Part shown: one piece after another, positions 25,259 to 33,549 of the stretch
Numbering within the stretch: position 1 is the first letter of the stretch
Layout of the letters: the number at the start of each line of letters is the position of its first letter
DNA from: Geotoga petraea
Lineage (GTDB): Bacteria; Thermotogota; Thermotogae; Petrotogales; Petrotogaceae
NCBI RefSeq assembly: GCF_900102615.1
Contig: NZ_FMYV01000003.1
Span: 62,001 to 126,000 of the forward strand
Direction of reading: 5' to 3'
Length of the DNA stretch: 64,000 nt
Made by a program: the position numbers and the translations under genes
The notes under the pieces: generated by a model
Told to the model about the DNA's origin: nothing
Databases searched by the model: none
What the model saw: only the letters and a program-made list of their open reading frames with translations

Positions 25259-25406
25259 AGCAAAAGGTCACGCGAAGAATAGGGGGGTTAGAACTTTTAT
25301 TTTAAATAATAAATAGATGCAATGAATTATTTTTACTGAAAAATCAAAATCATTAAAAGTAAAAAGACAATTTCGAAATATAAAAATTCAAAGAAGCTCA
25401 TATAGT

Positions 25407-25427
25407 AGAAATTATTACATAATTTCT
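25407..25427. repeat. Perfect 9-bp hairpin in repeat region
   Basis: AGAAATTAT-TAC-ATAATTTCT, followed by GTTGAAGGTT. A similar hairpin (AGAAATC-TCC-GATTTCT) lies at 57.4 kb next to copy E of the repeat family. Confidence 0.4.
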
Positions 25428-25439
25428 GTTGAAGGTTTA

Positions 25440-25542
25440 TGGTTGGAAGTTGGAAGAAAAAAACATTGATAAACATCTAAAACAGACAAAAACCAACAAC
25501 CTTCATCCAGCAACTAACAACAAAAATTGTGAAACAATTTTT
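25440..25542. repeat. Intergenic hairpin repeat, copy C
   Basis: GGTTGGAAGTTGGAAG (25441-25456), CCAACAAC, then CAACTAACAAC (25511-25521) directly abutting a hairpin (AAAAATTG-TGAAA-CAATTTTT). The AGTTGGAAG arm also occurs at 2.2 kb and 57.36 kb, and the same hairpin at 57.37 kb. Confidence 0.55.
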
Positions 25543-25546
25543 ATAA

Positions 25547-25584
25547 TGTCATTCTGAACGACGATTTTTGGAGTTGAAGAATCT
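25547..25584. repeat. GTCATTCTGA…GAAGAATCT-type dispersed repeat
   Basis: TGTCATTCTGAACG followed by GAAGAATCT resembles the widespread bacterial intergenic element GTCATTCTGAGCGAAGCGAAGAATCT. Here about 14 bp of unrelated sequence separate the two ends. Confidence 0.5.
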
Positions 25585-25604
25585 AAAACCAAGTGCCTAA
25601 ACAC

Positions 25605-25646
25605 CCCTGTGCTTTGCACTTCCCCTCTTACATATTAAGAGGGGAT
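25605..25646. repeat. Double-hairpin element
   Basis: A short hairpin GTGC-TTT-GCAC (25609-25619) is followed by a 9-bp perfect stem CCCCTCTTA / TAAGAGGGG (25622-25644). The G/C-rich stem is conspicuous in this AT-rich patch. Confidence 0.45.
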
Positions 25647-25659
25647 TTAATTAACTTTT

Positions 25660-25714
25660 ACCAACAACGATTTTTCTGAAAGAAAAATCTTAACAACTAT
25701 CAACAAACAACAAA
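25660..25714. repeat. Intergenic hairpin repeat, copy D
   Basis: ACCAACAAC, then a 9-bp perfect hairpin (GATTTTTCT-GAA-AGAAAAATC, 25669-25689), then CAACTATCAACAAACAACAA. The arms match the family but the hairpin sequence differs from copies A-C. Confidence 0.5.
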
Positions 25715-25779
25715 ATAAATACAACAATTTCTAAAACTCTCTTTTCATCAAAAGGATATCTTAAATTAACATAAAAGTC

Positions 25780-25808
25780 TTGACAACCTTTTGTATTTAT
25801 GATAGAAT
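25780..25808 (+). promoter_or_regulatory. Strong promoter of the Leu-fMet-Met tRNA operon
   Basis: TTGACA, a 17-bp spacer and TAGAAT, ending 24 bp before tRNA-Leu. This is close to a perfect sigma-70 promoter, as expected for stable RNA. Confidence 0.8.
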
Positions 25809-25832
25809 TCTTTACGGAATGAATGAGTGCCT

Positions 25833-25920
25833 GCCGGGGTGGCGGAATTGGTAGACGCTGTGGACTTAAAATCCATTGGGCATTATGCTCGTGTCGGTTC
25901 GAGTCCGACCCTCGGCACCA
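25833..25920 (+). tRNA. tRNA-Leu (anticodon TAA)
   Basis: An 88-base class II tRNA with a long variable arm. The acceptor stem GCCGGGG pairs with CCTCGGC, CCA is encoded, the anticodon loop is CTTAAAA on a GTGGA/TCCAT stem, and the T-loop is GGTTCGAGTCC. First of three tandem tRNAs. Confidence 0.97.
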
Positions 25921-25949
25921 TTAATTCCTTTTTTAGTACCATTACTTGG

Positions 25950-26026
<77 letters not shown>

Positions 26027-26053
26027 TTTTTTTTATGTTAATTTATTATATTT

Positions 26054-26130
26054 GGCGAGGTAGCTCAGTTGGCTAGAGCATGCGGTTCATACCCGCAGTG
26101 TCGGGGGTTCGAATCCCTTCCTCGCTACCA
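26054..26130 (+). tRNA. Elongator tRNA-Met (anticodon CAT)
   Basis: A 77-base tRNA: acceptor GGCGAGG / CCTCGCT with a G1:T72 wobble, CCA encoded, anticodon stem TGCGG-TTCATAC-CCGCA. The paired acceptor end and TTCATACCCG loop/stem fit elongator Met. A lysidine-modified tRNA-Ile2 also has CAT but usually a different loop context, so Met is favoured. Confidence 0.88.
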
Positions 26131-26131
26131 T

Positions 26132-26169
26132 AAATAAAACGGAATGCATTTATGCATTCCGTTTTATTT
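26132..26169 (+). terminator. Terminator of the tRNA operon
   Basis: A long perfect stem (AAATAAAACGGAATGCA / TGCATTCCGTTTTATTT) lies just after the third tRNA. Confidence 0.85.
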
Positions 26170-26263
26170 ATTGTCCTTTTTGTCGTATAAGTAATCAAAT
26201 ATTTATATAGATTATTTTTATGTTATAATAGTTAGTAAGACTAATCTTTTAGGAGGGAACAGA

Positions 26264-28219
26264 ATGAAATTAAAATTAGAAGATTTTATTGATTTTAAGT
26301 ATCCTTCAGATTTGAAATTTTCACCTGATGGGGACAAAATATGTTTTGTACAAACAGAAGCAGATTTAGAGAACAACAATTATCAAAAATTTTTATGGAT
26401 CCACAATTTGAAAACGAAAAAGACTTACAAGTTAACAAATAGTGGGAAAGATGGAAGTTATATTTGGTATGATGATGGAAACATTCTTTTCATTTCCAAC
26501 AGAGAAGAAAAAAAAGAAGAAGACAAAAAACCTAAAACTACATTCTATATAATAAATATTAATGGTGGAGAAGCACAGAAAAAGTTTGATATTGAAGAAA
26601 CTGTTACTTCTTTTGAAATGATAGATAAAACCAAATTTGCTATGACTATTAAATACGATGGTTATCTTGAAAAGATACCAGAAGAAGAAAGAGAAGAAGA
26701 GAAGGATTACCATGTTTTTGACGAAATACCTTTTTGGTCAAATGGACAGGGATTCACTTCTAAAGTGAGAAATAGATTGTATATATACAATACCGTGGAT
26801 AAAAAAACAGAACCCGTTGTAAACGAGCTAACAAATGTGAGAAACATCAAAATTAAAGATGACACTATTTATTTTATAGCAAACACCTACAAAGATATGA
26901 TGGAACACTATGATTCTATTTTGAAATATGATGTAAAAGGTAAAAAGGTTGAAACTTTAATCGATGAATCAGAAAAATTGAGTATTCCTTCAATGCATTT
27001 TTTAAATGATGAAAAACTTATATTTACAGGTTCTGACATGAAAAAATATGGATTAAATGAAAATAGAAAATTCTATACACTTAAATTAAAAGATAAATCC
27101 TACAAATGTATTACACCAAATTTTGAATATTCTTTATGGAATTCTGTTGGTTCTGATGCAAGATTTGGTGGAGGAAAAGGTCAAGAAGTTTTTGACGGTA
27201 AACTATATTTTACTTCAACTAGAATTAAAGATAGTTTTTTACACAGTATCGATGAATATGGAAATATCGAAGAAGTTATTAAAAATGATGGAACTGTTGA
27301 TGTGTTTGATATCTCTAAAAATGGGATTTACTTCATAGGATTCAGAGGATTAAGAATACCCGAAGTTTATTCTTATATAAACGGAACAGAAGAAAAAATC
27401 ACATCATTTAACGATTGGTTAGTAGAAGAAAGAGATTTGTCAAAACCTGAACATTTTTCTTTTGAAAATTCTGATGGAGTTGAAATAGACGGTTGGGTTA
27501 TGAAACCTGTTAATTATGAAAAAGGTAAAAAATATCCTACAATTTTAGATATTCACGGTGGCCCTAAAACTGCTTATGGAGATATCTATTACCATGAAAT
27601 GCAATATTGGGCAAATGAAGGTTATGCTGTTATATTTTGTAACCCTCGTGGTAGTGACGGAAAAGATAATGAATTTGCAGATATAAGAGGCAAATTTGGA
27701 AAAGAAGATTTTAGAGACATTATGGAATTTGTCGACCAGGCTGTTGAAAAATATAAATTTATTAACGAAGATAAAATGGGAGTAACTGGTGGATCTTATG
27801 GGGGTTTTATGACTAACTGGATAATCGGAAATACCAATAGATTCAAGGCAGCTGCTTCTCAAAGAAGTATATCAAACTGGATATCAAAATCTATGGTTAC
27901 AGATATTGGTTATTATTTTGTTCAAGATCAACAGGCAGGTAATGCATGGACTGATCCTGAAGGCCTTTGGGAACAATCACCATTGAAATATGCTAATAAA
28001 GCAAAAACCCCAACTCTTTTCATTCATAGTGACGAAGATTACAGATGTTATAAAGCCGAAGGTTATCAAATGTTTACAGCTTTAAAGTTGTTTGGAGTTG
28101 AAGCAAGGTTTGTATTATTTGATGGAGAAAATCATGAATTAAGCAGAAGTGGTAAGCCAAAACATAGAATTAGAAGGTTGAAAGAAATAACTCAATGGAT
28201 GGATAAATATTTAAAATAA
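26264..28219 (+). CDS. S9-family prolyl-oligopeptidase-type peptidase (acylaminoacyl-peptidase-like)
   Basis: Cytoplasmic serine peptidase acting on short peptides; no signal peptide. Residues about 1-390 form a beta-propeller with repeated YxW/I-blade patterns, and residues about 400-651 the alpha/beta-hydrolase domain. The catalytic triad is Ser511 (TGGSYGGFM), Asp592 (IHSDEDYR) and His624 (GENHELSR). HGGP, near residue 430, forms the oxyanion site. All residues are intact and the 651-aa length matches acylaminoacyl-peptidase/YuxL-type proteins. It starts at ATG after AGGAGGGAA, with a TATAAT box about 40 bp upstream. It probably finishes peptides imported by opp-type transporters. Confidence 0.95.
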   Translation: MKLKLEDFIDFKYPSDLKFSPDGDKICFVQTEADLENNNYQKFLWIHNLKTKKTYKLTNSGKDGSYIWYDDGNILFISNREEKKEEDKKPKTTFYIININGGEAQKKFDIEETVTSFEMIDKTKFAMTIKYDGYLEKIPEEEREEEKDYHVFDEIPFWSNGQGFTSKVRNRLYIYNTVDKKTEPVVNELTNVRNIKIKDDTIYFIANTYKDMMEHYDSILKYDVKGKKVETLIDESEKLSIPSMHFLNDEKLIFTGSDMKKYGLNENRKFYTLKLKDKSYKCITPNFEYSLWNSVGSDARFGGGKGQEVFDGKLYFTSTRIKDSFLHSIDEYGNIEEVIKNDGTVDVFDISKNGIYFIGFRGLRIPEVYSYINGTEEKITSFNDWLVEERDLSKPEHFSFENSDGVEIDGWVMKPVNYEKGKKYPTILDIHGGPKTAYGDIYYHEMQYWANEGYAVIFCNPRGSDGKDNEFADIRGKFGKEDFRDIMEFVDQAVEKYKFINEDKMGVTGGSYGGFMTNWIIGNTNRFKAAASQRSISNWISKSMVTDIGYYFVQDQQAGNAWTDPEGLWEQSPLKYANKAKTPTLFIHSDEDYRCYKAEGYQMFTALKLFGVEARFVLFDGENHELSRSGKPKHRIRRLKEITQWMDKYLK

Positions 28220-28222
28220 AAT

Positions 28223-28260
28223 AAAAAAAGATGCAGATATTCAAATCTGCATCTTTTTTT
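28223..28260. terminator. Bidirectional terminator between S9 peptidase and HAD genes
   Basis: Stem GATGCAGAT / ATCTGCATC (28230-28253) with A-run on the left and T-run on the right. Confidence 0.85.
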
Positions 28261-28306
28261 ATTTTGGGATTATTTTTAAGCGCTTTAAAATAATAATTAA
28301 AAAGCC

Positions 28307-28954
28307 TCACATTTCTTCATTTAATTTTTCAATTATTTGTAAAATTTCGCAGGGGTTATCCACTACATAATCAGCTTTTATGAGTTCTTCTTTTCCAAAA
28401 CCATGAGTTACTCCAATTGAGATGTTCCCAGTGTTTTTAGCTGCCTCAAAATCAATATATCTATCACCAACAAAAACCAATCTATCTGCATTTTCATCTT
28501 TCATTATTTCTTTTAAATGGTCTTCTTTTGTTTTATCTTTCTCATATCCTTTTACTGATGAAAAATATTTTTTTAGATGGAAATGTTCTAATATAGTTTC
28601 AATATAATCGATTTTCCCATGGGAACAAATGCTAAGCTTATAGCCTTTTTCGTGAAGACTTTTGATCACATCTTCCATTTTGTCGTATAATTTTCCCTGT
28701 TCTTTTATGAATCTATCTTTGTGTGAGTATATTTCTTTTTTAATATCTTTTACTTCGTCTTCCTCGTATTCGTATAACAGTTCATTATAAAAGGCATCAG
28801 ATTGAAGCCCTATTTTTTCTCTTATTTCATCTTCCCCTTTTTCTGGTAGGTCCATATTTCTAAGTGAATAATTTATCCCGTCAATAATGAAAGATTCGGT
28901 ATCCAATATTGTGCCATCTAAATCGAAGACTATATTTTTAATCAAAAAACTCAC
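28307..28954 (-). CDS. HAD-superfamily phosphatase (phosphoglycolate-phosphatase-like)
   Basis: Cytoplasmic Mg-dependent phosphohydrolase of 215 aa. Motif I is FDLDGTILDTE (both nucleophile Asp and acid/base Asp present), motif II is in SICSHGK, motif III is the lysine in YEKDKTK, and motif IV is FVGDRYIDFEAAKNTG. A helical cap of about 65 residues follows motif I, the subfamily I layout of Gph/PgmB-like enzymes. The substrate cannot be predicted. Monocistronic, converging with the S9 peptidase gene. Confidence 0.92.
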   Translation of the reverse strand: MSFLIKNIVFDLDGTILDTESFIIDGINYSLRNMDLPEKGEDEIREKIGLQSDAFYNELLYEYEEDEVKDIKKEIYSHKDRFIKEQGKLYDKMEDVIKSLHEKGYKLSICSHGKIDYIETILEHFHLKKYFSSVKGYEKDKTKEDHLKEIMKDENADRLVFVGDRYIDFEAAKNTGNISIGVTHGFGKEELIKADYVVDNPCEILQIIEKLNEEM

Positions 28955-29011
28955 TCCTTAAAATTCTACGCTTGATTATATTATAACATTAAATTGAGAG
29001 AGTGGGGGAAA

Positions 29012-29818
29012 TCATATTTTTATTGTTTTTAGAGCTTTTTTAATTTCTGTATATGCATCTTTTGAATAAAACCATTGGTTTCTATAATTCAAACAGTTGC
29101 AGATAAAAATAGTTCCATCTTCCTTTATTTTTTTTCTGTAATGAACATGCCCCATGATAACGTACTTAACATTTTCTTTTTTATATAAATCATCATAATT
29201 TTTGGTTCCCAAATAGGCGTTAAAATATTCCCACATATCTCGGTTTTTCACTGTAAATTTCTCATGAGTCACAACATGAGTTACCAATATAATATTCTTG
29301 TCTTTTAAATCATCTATTTGTTGGTTTAATTTTTCTTTGAATTCATTTGTCACAGAAATATCGTCTTTTTGCCAGTTTACGTATTTTTTATCTTGCCAAT
29401 GTCTGTTGAAATCATTTCCCGCAGATAGTTGTTCTAAACTATATTTTTCATGAGCAAAAGAGTAATCATACCAACCAACATCTCCGACGATTGCCCAATT
29501 TCCTATTATTACAGGACCATTGGATAAGTTTCCTTTAAACTCTTTCATCTTCAAATATATTTCATTTGTATTTTCAATGCCATTTTCTTTACTCCATAAA
29601 TCATGATTCCCTGGCACAAATAATATCTTTGTTTTTGTGTTCTTTTCAAGAAAATATAATATTTCTAAACTTTTTCTATAATCGTCTGCTATGTCTCCAG
29701 CTATTATCAGGTAATCTGGCTTTTCTTCGTTCAAAACTTTTATAAGGGCATCTTCGATAGGATCAGATTCAACAAATTGTTTGTCTACGTGTATATCCGA
29801 TAAAATGGAGATTTTCAT
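29012..29818 (-). CDS. Metallophosphoesterase (calcineurin-like)
   Basis: Cytoplasmic dinuclear-metal phosphoesterase, 268 aa. The metal-binding set is visible in order: SDIHVD, AGDIADD, GNHDLW, VTHVV and GHVH. The start is the ATG at 29818, which overlaps the stop of the upstream ABC ATPase gene (ATGA) and follows GGAGAAG. An in-frame extension lies inside the ATPase gene and is discarded. It is the last gene of the opp-type operon, so it is probably cotranscribed with a peptide or oligosaccharide importer. Its substrate is unknown. Confidence 0.92.
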   Translation of the reverse strand: MKISILSDIHVDKQFVESDPIEDALIKVLNEEKPDYLIIAGDIADDYRKSLEILYFLEKNTKTKILFVPGNHDLWSKENGIENTNEIYLKMKEFKGNLSNGPVIIGNWAIVGDVGWYDYSFAHEKYSLEQLSAGNDFNRHWQDKKYVNWQKDDISVTNEFKEKLNQQIDDLKDKNIILVTHVVTHEKFTVKNRDMWEYFNAYLGTKNYDDLYKKENVKYVIMGHVHYRKKIKEDGTIFICNCLNYRNQWFYSKDAYTEIKKALKTIKI

Positions 29819-30795
29819 TCTTCTTCTCCATCCAAATATAAAAAACATTTAACTTCATGTCCTTTGTTTATTTCATAATCCCCTGGAACTTCATTTTTAC
29901 ATTTATCTTTTACGAAATTACACCTTGTATGGAATTTGCAACCTTTTGGAGGGTTCGAAGGGTCTGGCATTTCTCCAGAAAGAATTATTCTTTTTGTACC
30001 TTCTTTGGTTATTTTTGGAATAGCAGAAAAAAGAGCCTTTGTATAGGGGTGTTTTGGTGAATGGTATATTTCGTCGGCTGTTGCAAGTTCAACGATTTCA
30101 CCCATATACATTACAGCAATTCTATCACTTATATAGTGAACCACGTTTAAATTATGAGAAATGAATAAATATGTGAGGTCAAATTCTTTTTGTAATTTAT
30201 TTAAAAGGTTCAAAATTTGAGATTGTACTGAAACGTCTAATGCAGAAACTGCTTCATCTAAAATTATAAAATCTGGATTAAGCATCAAAGCATGAATTAT
30301 CATTATACGCTGTCTTTGACCACCAGATAATTCATGTGGATATCTTTTGTAATATTCTTCGTTAAACCCTACTTCTTTTAACATTGCTAAAACTTTTTCA
30401 TACCTCTCTTTTTTATCTTTATATCCGTGAGCTTTTAAAGGTTCTTCCAATATCCAGCCTATTTTTTTCTTTGGATTTAAAGAACTATAAGGATCTTGAA
30501 AAACAATTTGAACATTGCTTCTAAATTTTTTTAATTCATCGCCTTTAATGTTTGTAACATCTTTGCCTTTGAATATGAGTTTCCCTTCATCTGGTTCATA
30601 TAGTTTGATAAGGCTATAGCCTGTAGTTGTTTTTCCACAGCCTGACTCCCCAACTAAACCAAATGTTTCTCCTTTTTTGATTTTAAAGTTAATTCCGTTT
30701 ACTGCCTTTAAAACATCTCTTTTTTTGAATAAACTTTTCTTAGGGGATTTAAAAAATTTTTTTAAATTTTCTACTTCGTATATGTATTCTGACAT
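29815..30795 (-). CDS. Oligopeptide-type ABC transporter ATPase, OppF/DppF-like
   Basis: Second ATPase subunit of the importer, 326 aa. Walker A GESGCGKTT, signature LSGGQRQRIMI, Walker B FIILDEAVSALDVSVQ. The C-terminal oligopeptide/dipeptide domain has HPYTKALFSAIP and the cysteine cluster CKFHTRC…C that binds an Fe-S centre in some relatives. It lies 12 bp after the OppD-like gene and pairs with it to drive the OppB/OppC-like permeases. Confidence 0.95.
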   Translation of the reverse strand: MSEYIYEVENLKKFFKSPKKSLFKKRDVLKAVNGINFKIKKGETFGLVGESGCGKTTTGYSLIKLYEPDEGKLIFKGKDVTNIKGDELKKFRSNVQIVFQDPYSSLNPKKKIGWILEEPLKAHGYKDKKERYEKVLAMLKEVGFNEEYYKRYPHELSGGQRQRIMIIHALMLNPDFIILDEAVSALDVSVQSQILNLLNKLQKEFDLTYLFISHNLNVVHYISDRIAVMYMGEIVELATADEIYHSPKHPYTKALFSAIPKITKEGTKRIILSGEMPDPSNPPKGCKFHTRCNFVKDKCKNEVPGDYEINKGHEVKCFLYLDGEEE

Positions 30796-30807
30796 ATTAT
30801 CTACCTC

Positions 30808-31770
30808 TCAAGTAAGATGACATCTTGCAAAATGTTTATCACTTTTTTCTTCTAAAAGTGGTAATTTTTCTCTGCAAATTTCTTTTGCGATAGAGCATCT
30901 ATCTACAAAAGGACAATAATCTATATGTGATTCTATTCTCGGAACAATACCGGGAATTGATTCTAATTCTTTACCTTTTTTTTCAGGAAGAGGGATGGAT
31001 TGAAGCAATTTCAAAGTGTAAGGATGTTTTGGTTCTGAATACAGATCACCCCTTGAAGCAATTTCCACAATAAATCCAGCATACATTACTATAACCCTGT
31101 CTGCAATATCGTTAATCACGCCAAGATCATGAGATATAAATAAAATGGAAGATTTTTCCTCTTCGTTTATTTTTTTTAGGAGTTCCAAGATTTGAGATTG
31201 TATAGTCACATCCAGTGCTGTTGTCGGTTCATCAGCGATGATAAGATCTGGATGATTTGCTATTGCAATACCTATCATCACTCTTTGCCTTTGACCACCA
31301 GAAAGTTCGTGAGGGTATTTACTATATATTGTTTCTGGATTTGGCAATCCTACATTTTTAATTATTTTCAAAACTCTACTTTTAAGATCTTTTTTGTCTA
31401 TTTTATTGTGGAGCTTTATTGCTTCGCCTATTTGATTTCCGCATTTCCATAAGGGATTTAAAGATGTCATAGGTTCTTGGAAAATCATAGAAATTTCCTT
31501 TCCCCTAATTTTTCTTTTTTCATCCTCTTTTATATTTAAAATGTCTTTTCCATTGTAATGAATTTTTCCAGAATTTATGTTGGCACTATTAGGCAAAAGA
31601 CCTATTATACCTAAAGAAGTTACTGTTTTACCACATCCAGATTCACCAACTAAGCCCACGATTTCACTTTTACCTATATCAAAAGAAACATCGTTAACTG
31701 CGATAATTTTTTTCTTTTCATTTTCAAAACTAATTGTAAGATTTTCGATAGAAAATAAACTATTTGACAT
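30808..31770 (-). CDS. Oligopeptide-type ABC transporter ATPase, OppD/DppD-like
   Basis: First ATPase subunit of the importer, 320 aa. Walker A GESGCGKT, signature LSGGQRQRVMIGIA, Walker B LIIADEPTTALDVTIQ. The C-terminal domain carries HPYTLKLLQSIP and the cysteine motif CPFVDRC. It starts nine bases after the OppC-like gene. Together with the OppF-like partner it forms the heterodimeric motor. Confidence 0.95.
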   Translation of the reverse strand: MSNSLFSIENLTISFENEKKKIIAVNDVSFDIGKSEIVGLVGESGCGKTVTSLGIIGLLPNSANINSGKIHYNGKDILNIKEDEKRKIRGKEISMIFQEPMTSLNPLWKCGNQIGEAIKLHNKIDKKDLKSRVLKIIKNVGLPNPETIYSKYPHELSGGQRQRVMIGIAIANHPDLIIADEPTTALDVTIQSQILELLKKINEEEKSSILFISHDLGVINDIADRVIVMYAGFIVEIASRGDLYSEPKHPYTLKLLQSIPLPEKKGKELESIPGIVPRIESHIDYCPFVDRCSIAKEICREKLPLLEEKSDKHFARCHLT

Positions 31771-31779
31771 TTATATCCC

Positions 31780-32583
31780 TCAATTCCTATTGTCTGAAAA
31801 TTCTCTAAGACCATCTCCGAGAAAATTGAAACCCAAAACAGTTAAAGTAATCATAATTCCAGGCGCCAGAGCATACCACGGAGCTGTAGTTAAATAAACC
31901 TGAGATTCGTTTAACATCCTTCCCCAGCTTGGATATGGAGGTTGTACACCCAATCCCAAATAGCTTAAAGCTGCTTCAGAAAGAACAGCTGTCGCAAACC
32001 CCAAAGAAGAAGCAACAATAATGGGAGATAAAACATTTGGTAAAATATGAAAAAATATTATTCTTGAAGATGAAGCGCCTGCGACTATTCCTGTTTTAAC
32101 GTAATCAAACTGTTTATGCTGCATGAAACTACCTCTTACAATTCTTGCAAAATTTGGAATAGCCATGATTCCTATGGCTATTATAGTGTTGGTAATACCA
32201 ACTCCAAAAATAGCAACGAACATCAAGGCAAAAAGAATTCCTGGAAAAGCTATCATGGCATCCATAATTCTCATTATTATCTCGTCAACAATACCTCCGA
32301 AATAACCTGATACGGCGCCCAACATAACACCAAAAAATAGCCCAATTCCCACAGAAAGTCCACCAACAAAAAAAGCAGTTTGAGAGCCAGTCATAATTCT
32401 GCTGAATATGTCTCTCCCAAAGTTGTCTGTTCCCATAATGTGTTGCAAAGAAGGACCTTTTAATTTGTTTAAAATATCCATTTGTGTAACTTCATATGGA
32501 GTGTACACAAGACTTATTAACATTAATATAAACAAGAATAAAACTATGAAAAAACCTATTCTAAAATTTATGCTTTTTTTCAT
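31780..32583 (-). CDS. Oligopeptide-type ABC transporter permease, OppC/DppC-like
   Basis: Inner-membrane permease of 267 aa with six hydrophobic segments. The DxxGRD-type entry MGTDNFGRDIFSRIM and the terminal GVQPPYPSWGRMLNESQ are diagnostic of DppC/OppC. The EAA-like loop is around YVKTGIVAGASSSRIIFFHI. It lies 12 bp after the OppB-like gene. The protein lacks the extra N-terminal extension of longer OppC proteins. Confidence 0.95.
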   Translation of the reverse strand: MKKSINFRIGFFIVLFLFILMLISLVYTPYEVTQMDILNKLKGPSLQHIMGTDNFGRDIFSRIMTGSQTAFFVGGLSVGIGLFFGVMLGAVSGYFGGIVDEIIMRIMDAMIAFPGILFALMFVAIFGVGITNTIIAIGIMAIPNFARIVRGSFMQHKQFDYVKTGIVAGASSSRIIFFHILPNVLSPIIVASSLGFATAVLSEAALSYLGLGVQPPYPSWGRMLNESQVYLTTAPWYALAPGIMITLTVLGFNFLGDGLREFSDNRN

Positions 32584-32595
32584 GTAAAAATCCCC

Positions 32596-33537
32596 TTAAG
32601 TATATTTAATTCTTGGATCTATGAGTTTGTATATAATGTCTATCAAGAAATTTATTATAACAATCAATACTGAAAAGTAGAGTATCATGCCTTGAACTAA
32701 TGGAAGGTCTCTTGTAGAAATTGCGTTGATTAACAGCCTTCCAAGGCCAGGTAAACTAAATACCTGCTCTATTATAATGCTTCCTGCTAATATTTTTGCA
32801 GCAATCATACCAAAAACAGTCACGACTGGTATAAGGGCATTTCTCAAGATATGTCTGGTCAAAACATAACCAGGTTTAGCTCCTTTTGATAAAGCAGTTC
32901 GGGTATAATCTTGATTTTTTTGTTCTAAAATGGTGTTTCTAAGATACCTCACAATTACCGCTATATTAGGTATTGCTATGGCTAAACTGGGTAAAATCAG
33001 AGATTTAAAAGCTTCAAAAGCATTTTCAGACCAAGGAGTATAAGCTCCTGGAGTGATCCAATTTAGTATTAGCCCAAATAGATACATGAGCAATATTCCA
33101 GTCCAAAAAGAAGGTATAGCCATACTAACTTGAGTTAAAAAGTTTATAAAAAAACCAGAAGCCTTTTTATCGTATTTTGCTGAAAGAATTCCTATAGGAA
33201 TGCCAAATATAATTACCAATAACATGGAGATTATTGACAAAGAAAAAGTAACCGGTAATCTCGATAATATCATTTCTCCAACATCTCTATCATATCTTAT
33301 TGAATTGCCAAGGTCACCTTTAAAAATACCAGTCAACCAGGAGAAATATCTCCTGATGACTGGTTGATCTAAATTTAATTCATTTGTCAATGCATCTATT
33401 TGAGCCTGGTCAGCATCCACTCCTAATTTTGAAAGGACAGGATCTCCAGGTATAATTTGAAAAGCAAAAAATGTTATAAGGCTTACTATGAAAATTGTTA
33501 CAACCATGGTGAAAGTTCTTCTAATATAGTATAACAA
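32596..33537 (-). CDS. Oligopeptide-type ABC transporter permease, OppB/DppB-like
   Basis: Inner-membrane permease of 313 aa. It opens MLYYIRRTFTMVVTIFIVSL and contains IPGDPV; the C-terminal half has LRNALIPVVTVFG and VFSLPGLGRLL, all typical of DppB/OppB. Six membrane segments. It lies 12 bp after the binding-protein gene. Confidence 0.95.
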   Translation of the reverse strand: MLYYIRRTFTMVVTIFIVSLITFFAFQIIPGDPVLSKLGVDADQAQIDALTNELNLDQPVIRRYFSWLTGIFKGDLGNSIRYDRDVGEMILSRLPVTFSLSIISMLLVIIFGIPIGILSAKYDKKASGFFINFLTQVSMAIPSFWTGILLMYLFGLILNWITPGAYTPWSENAFEAFKSLILPSLAIAIPNIAVIVRYLRNTILEQKNQDYTRTALSKGAKPGYVLTRHILRNALIPVVTVFGMIAAKILAGSIIIEQVFSLPGLGRLLINAISTRDLPLVQGMILYFSVLIVIINFLIDIIYKLIDPRIKYT

Positions 33538-33549
33538 ATGGAATCACCC

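Larger units (their letters stand above)
25171..25779. other. Repeat-rich intergenic region without genes
   Basis: About 600 bp between the metallopeptidase-like gene and the tRNA cluster with no credible ORF. It is filled with short perfect hairpins of different sequence, several flanked by GTTGTTAGTTG / CAACAAC arms, plus one GTCATTCTGA-type repeat. Individual elements are listed separately. Confidence 0.6.

Noticed and set aside
25171-25779. Possible CRISPR array in the repeat-rich region
   Set aside because: Repeats are not regularly spaced, differ in length and stem sequence, occur in both orientations, and no cas genes are near.
26054-26130. Reading the third tRNA as tRNA-Ile2 (CAT, lysidine)
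   Set aside because: The TTCATACCCG loop/stem context fits elongator Met better. Ile2 cannot be fully excluded without comparing all CAT tRNAs in the genome.
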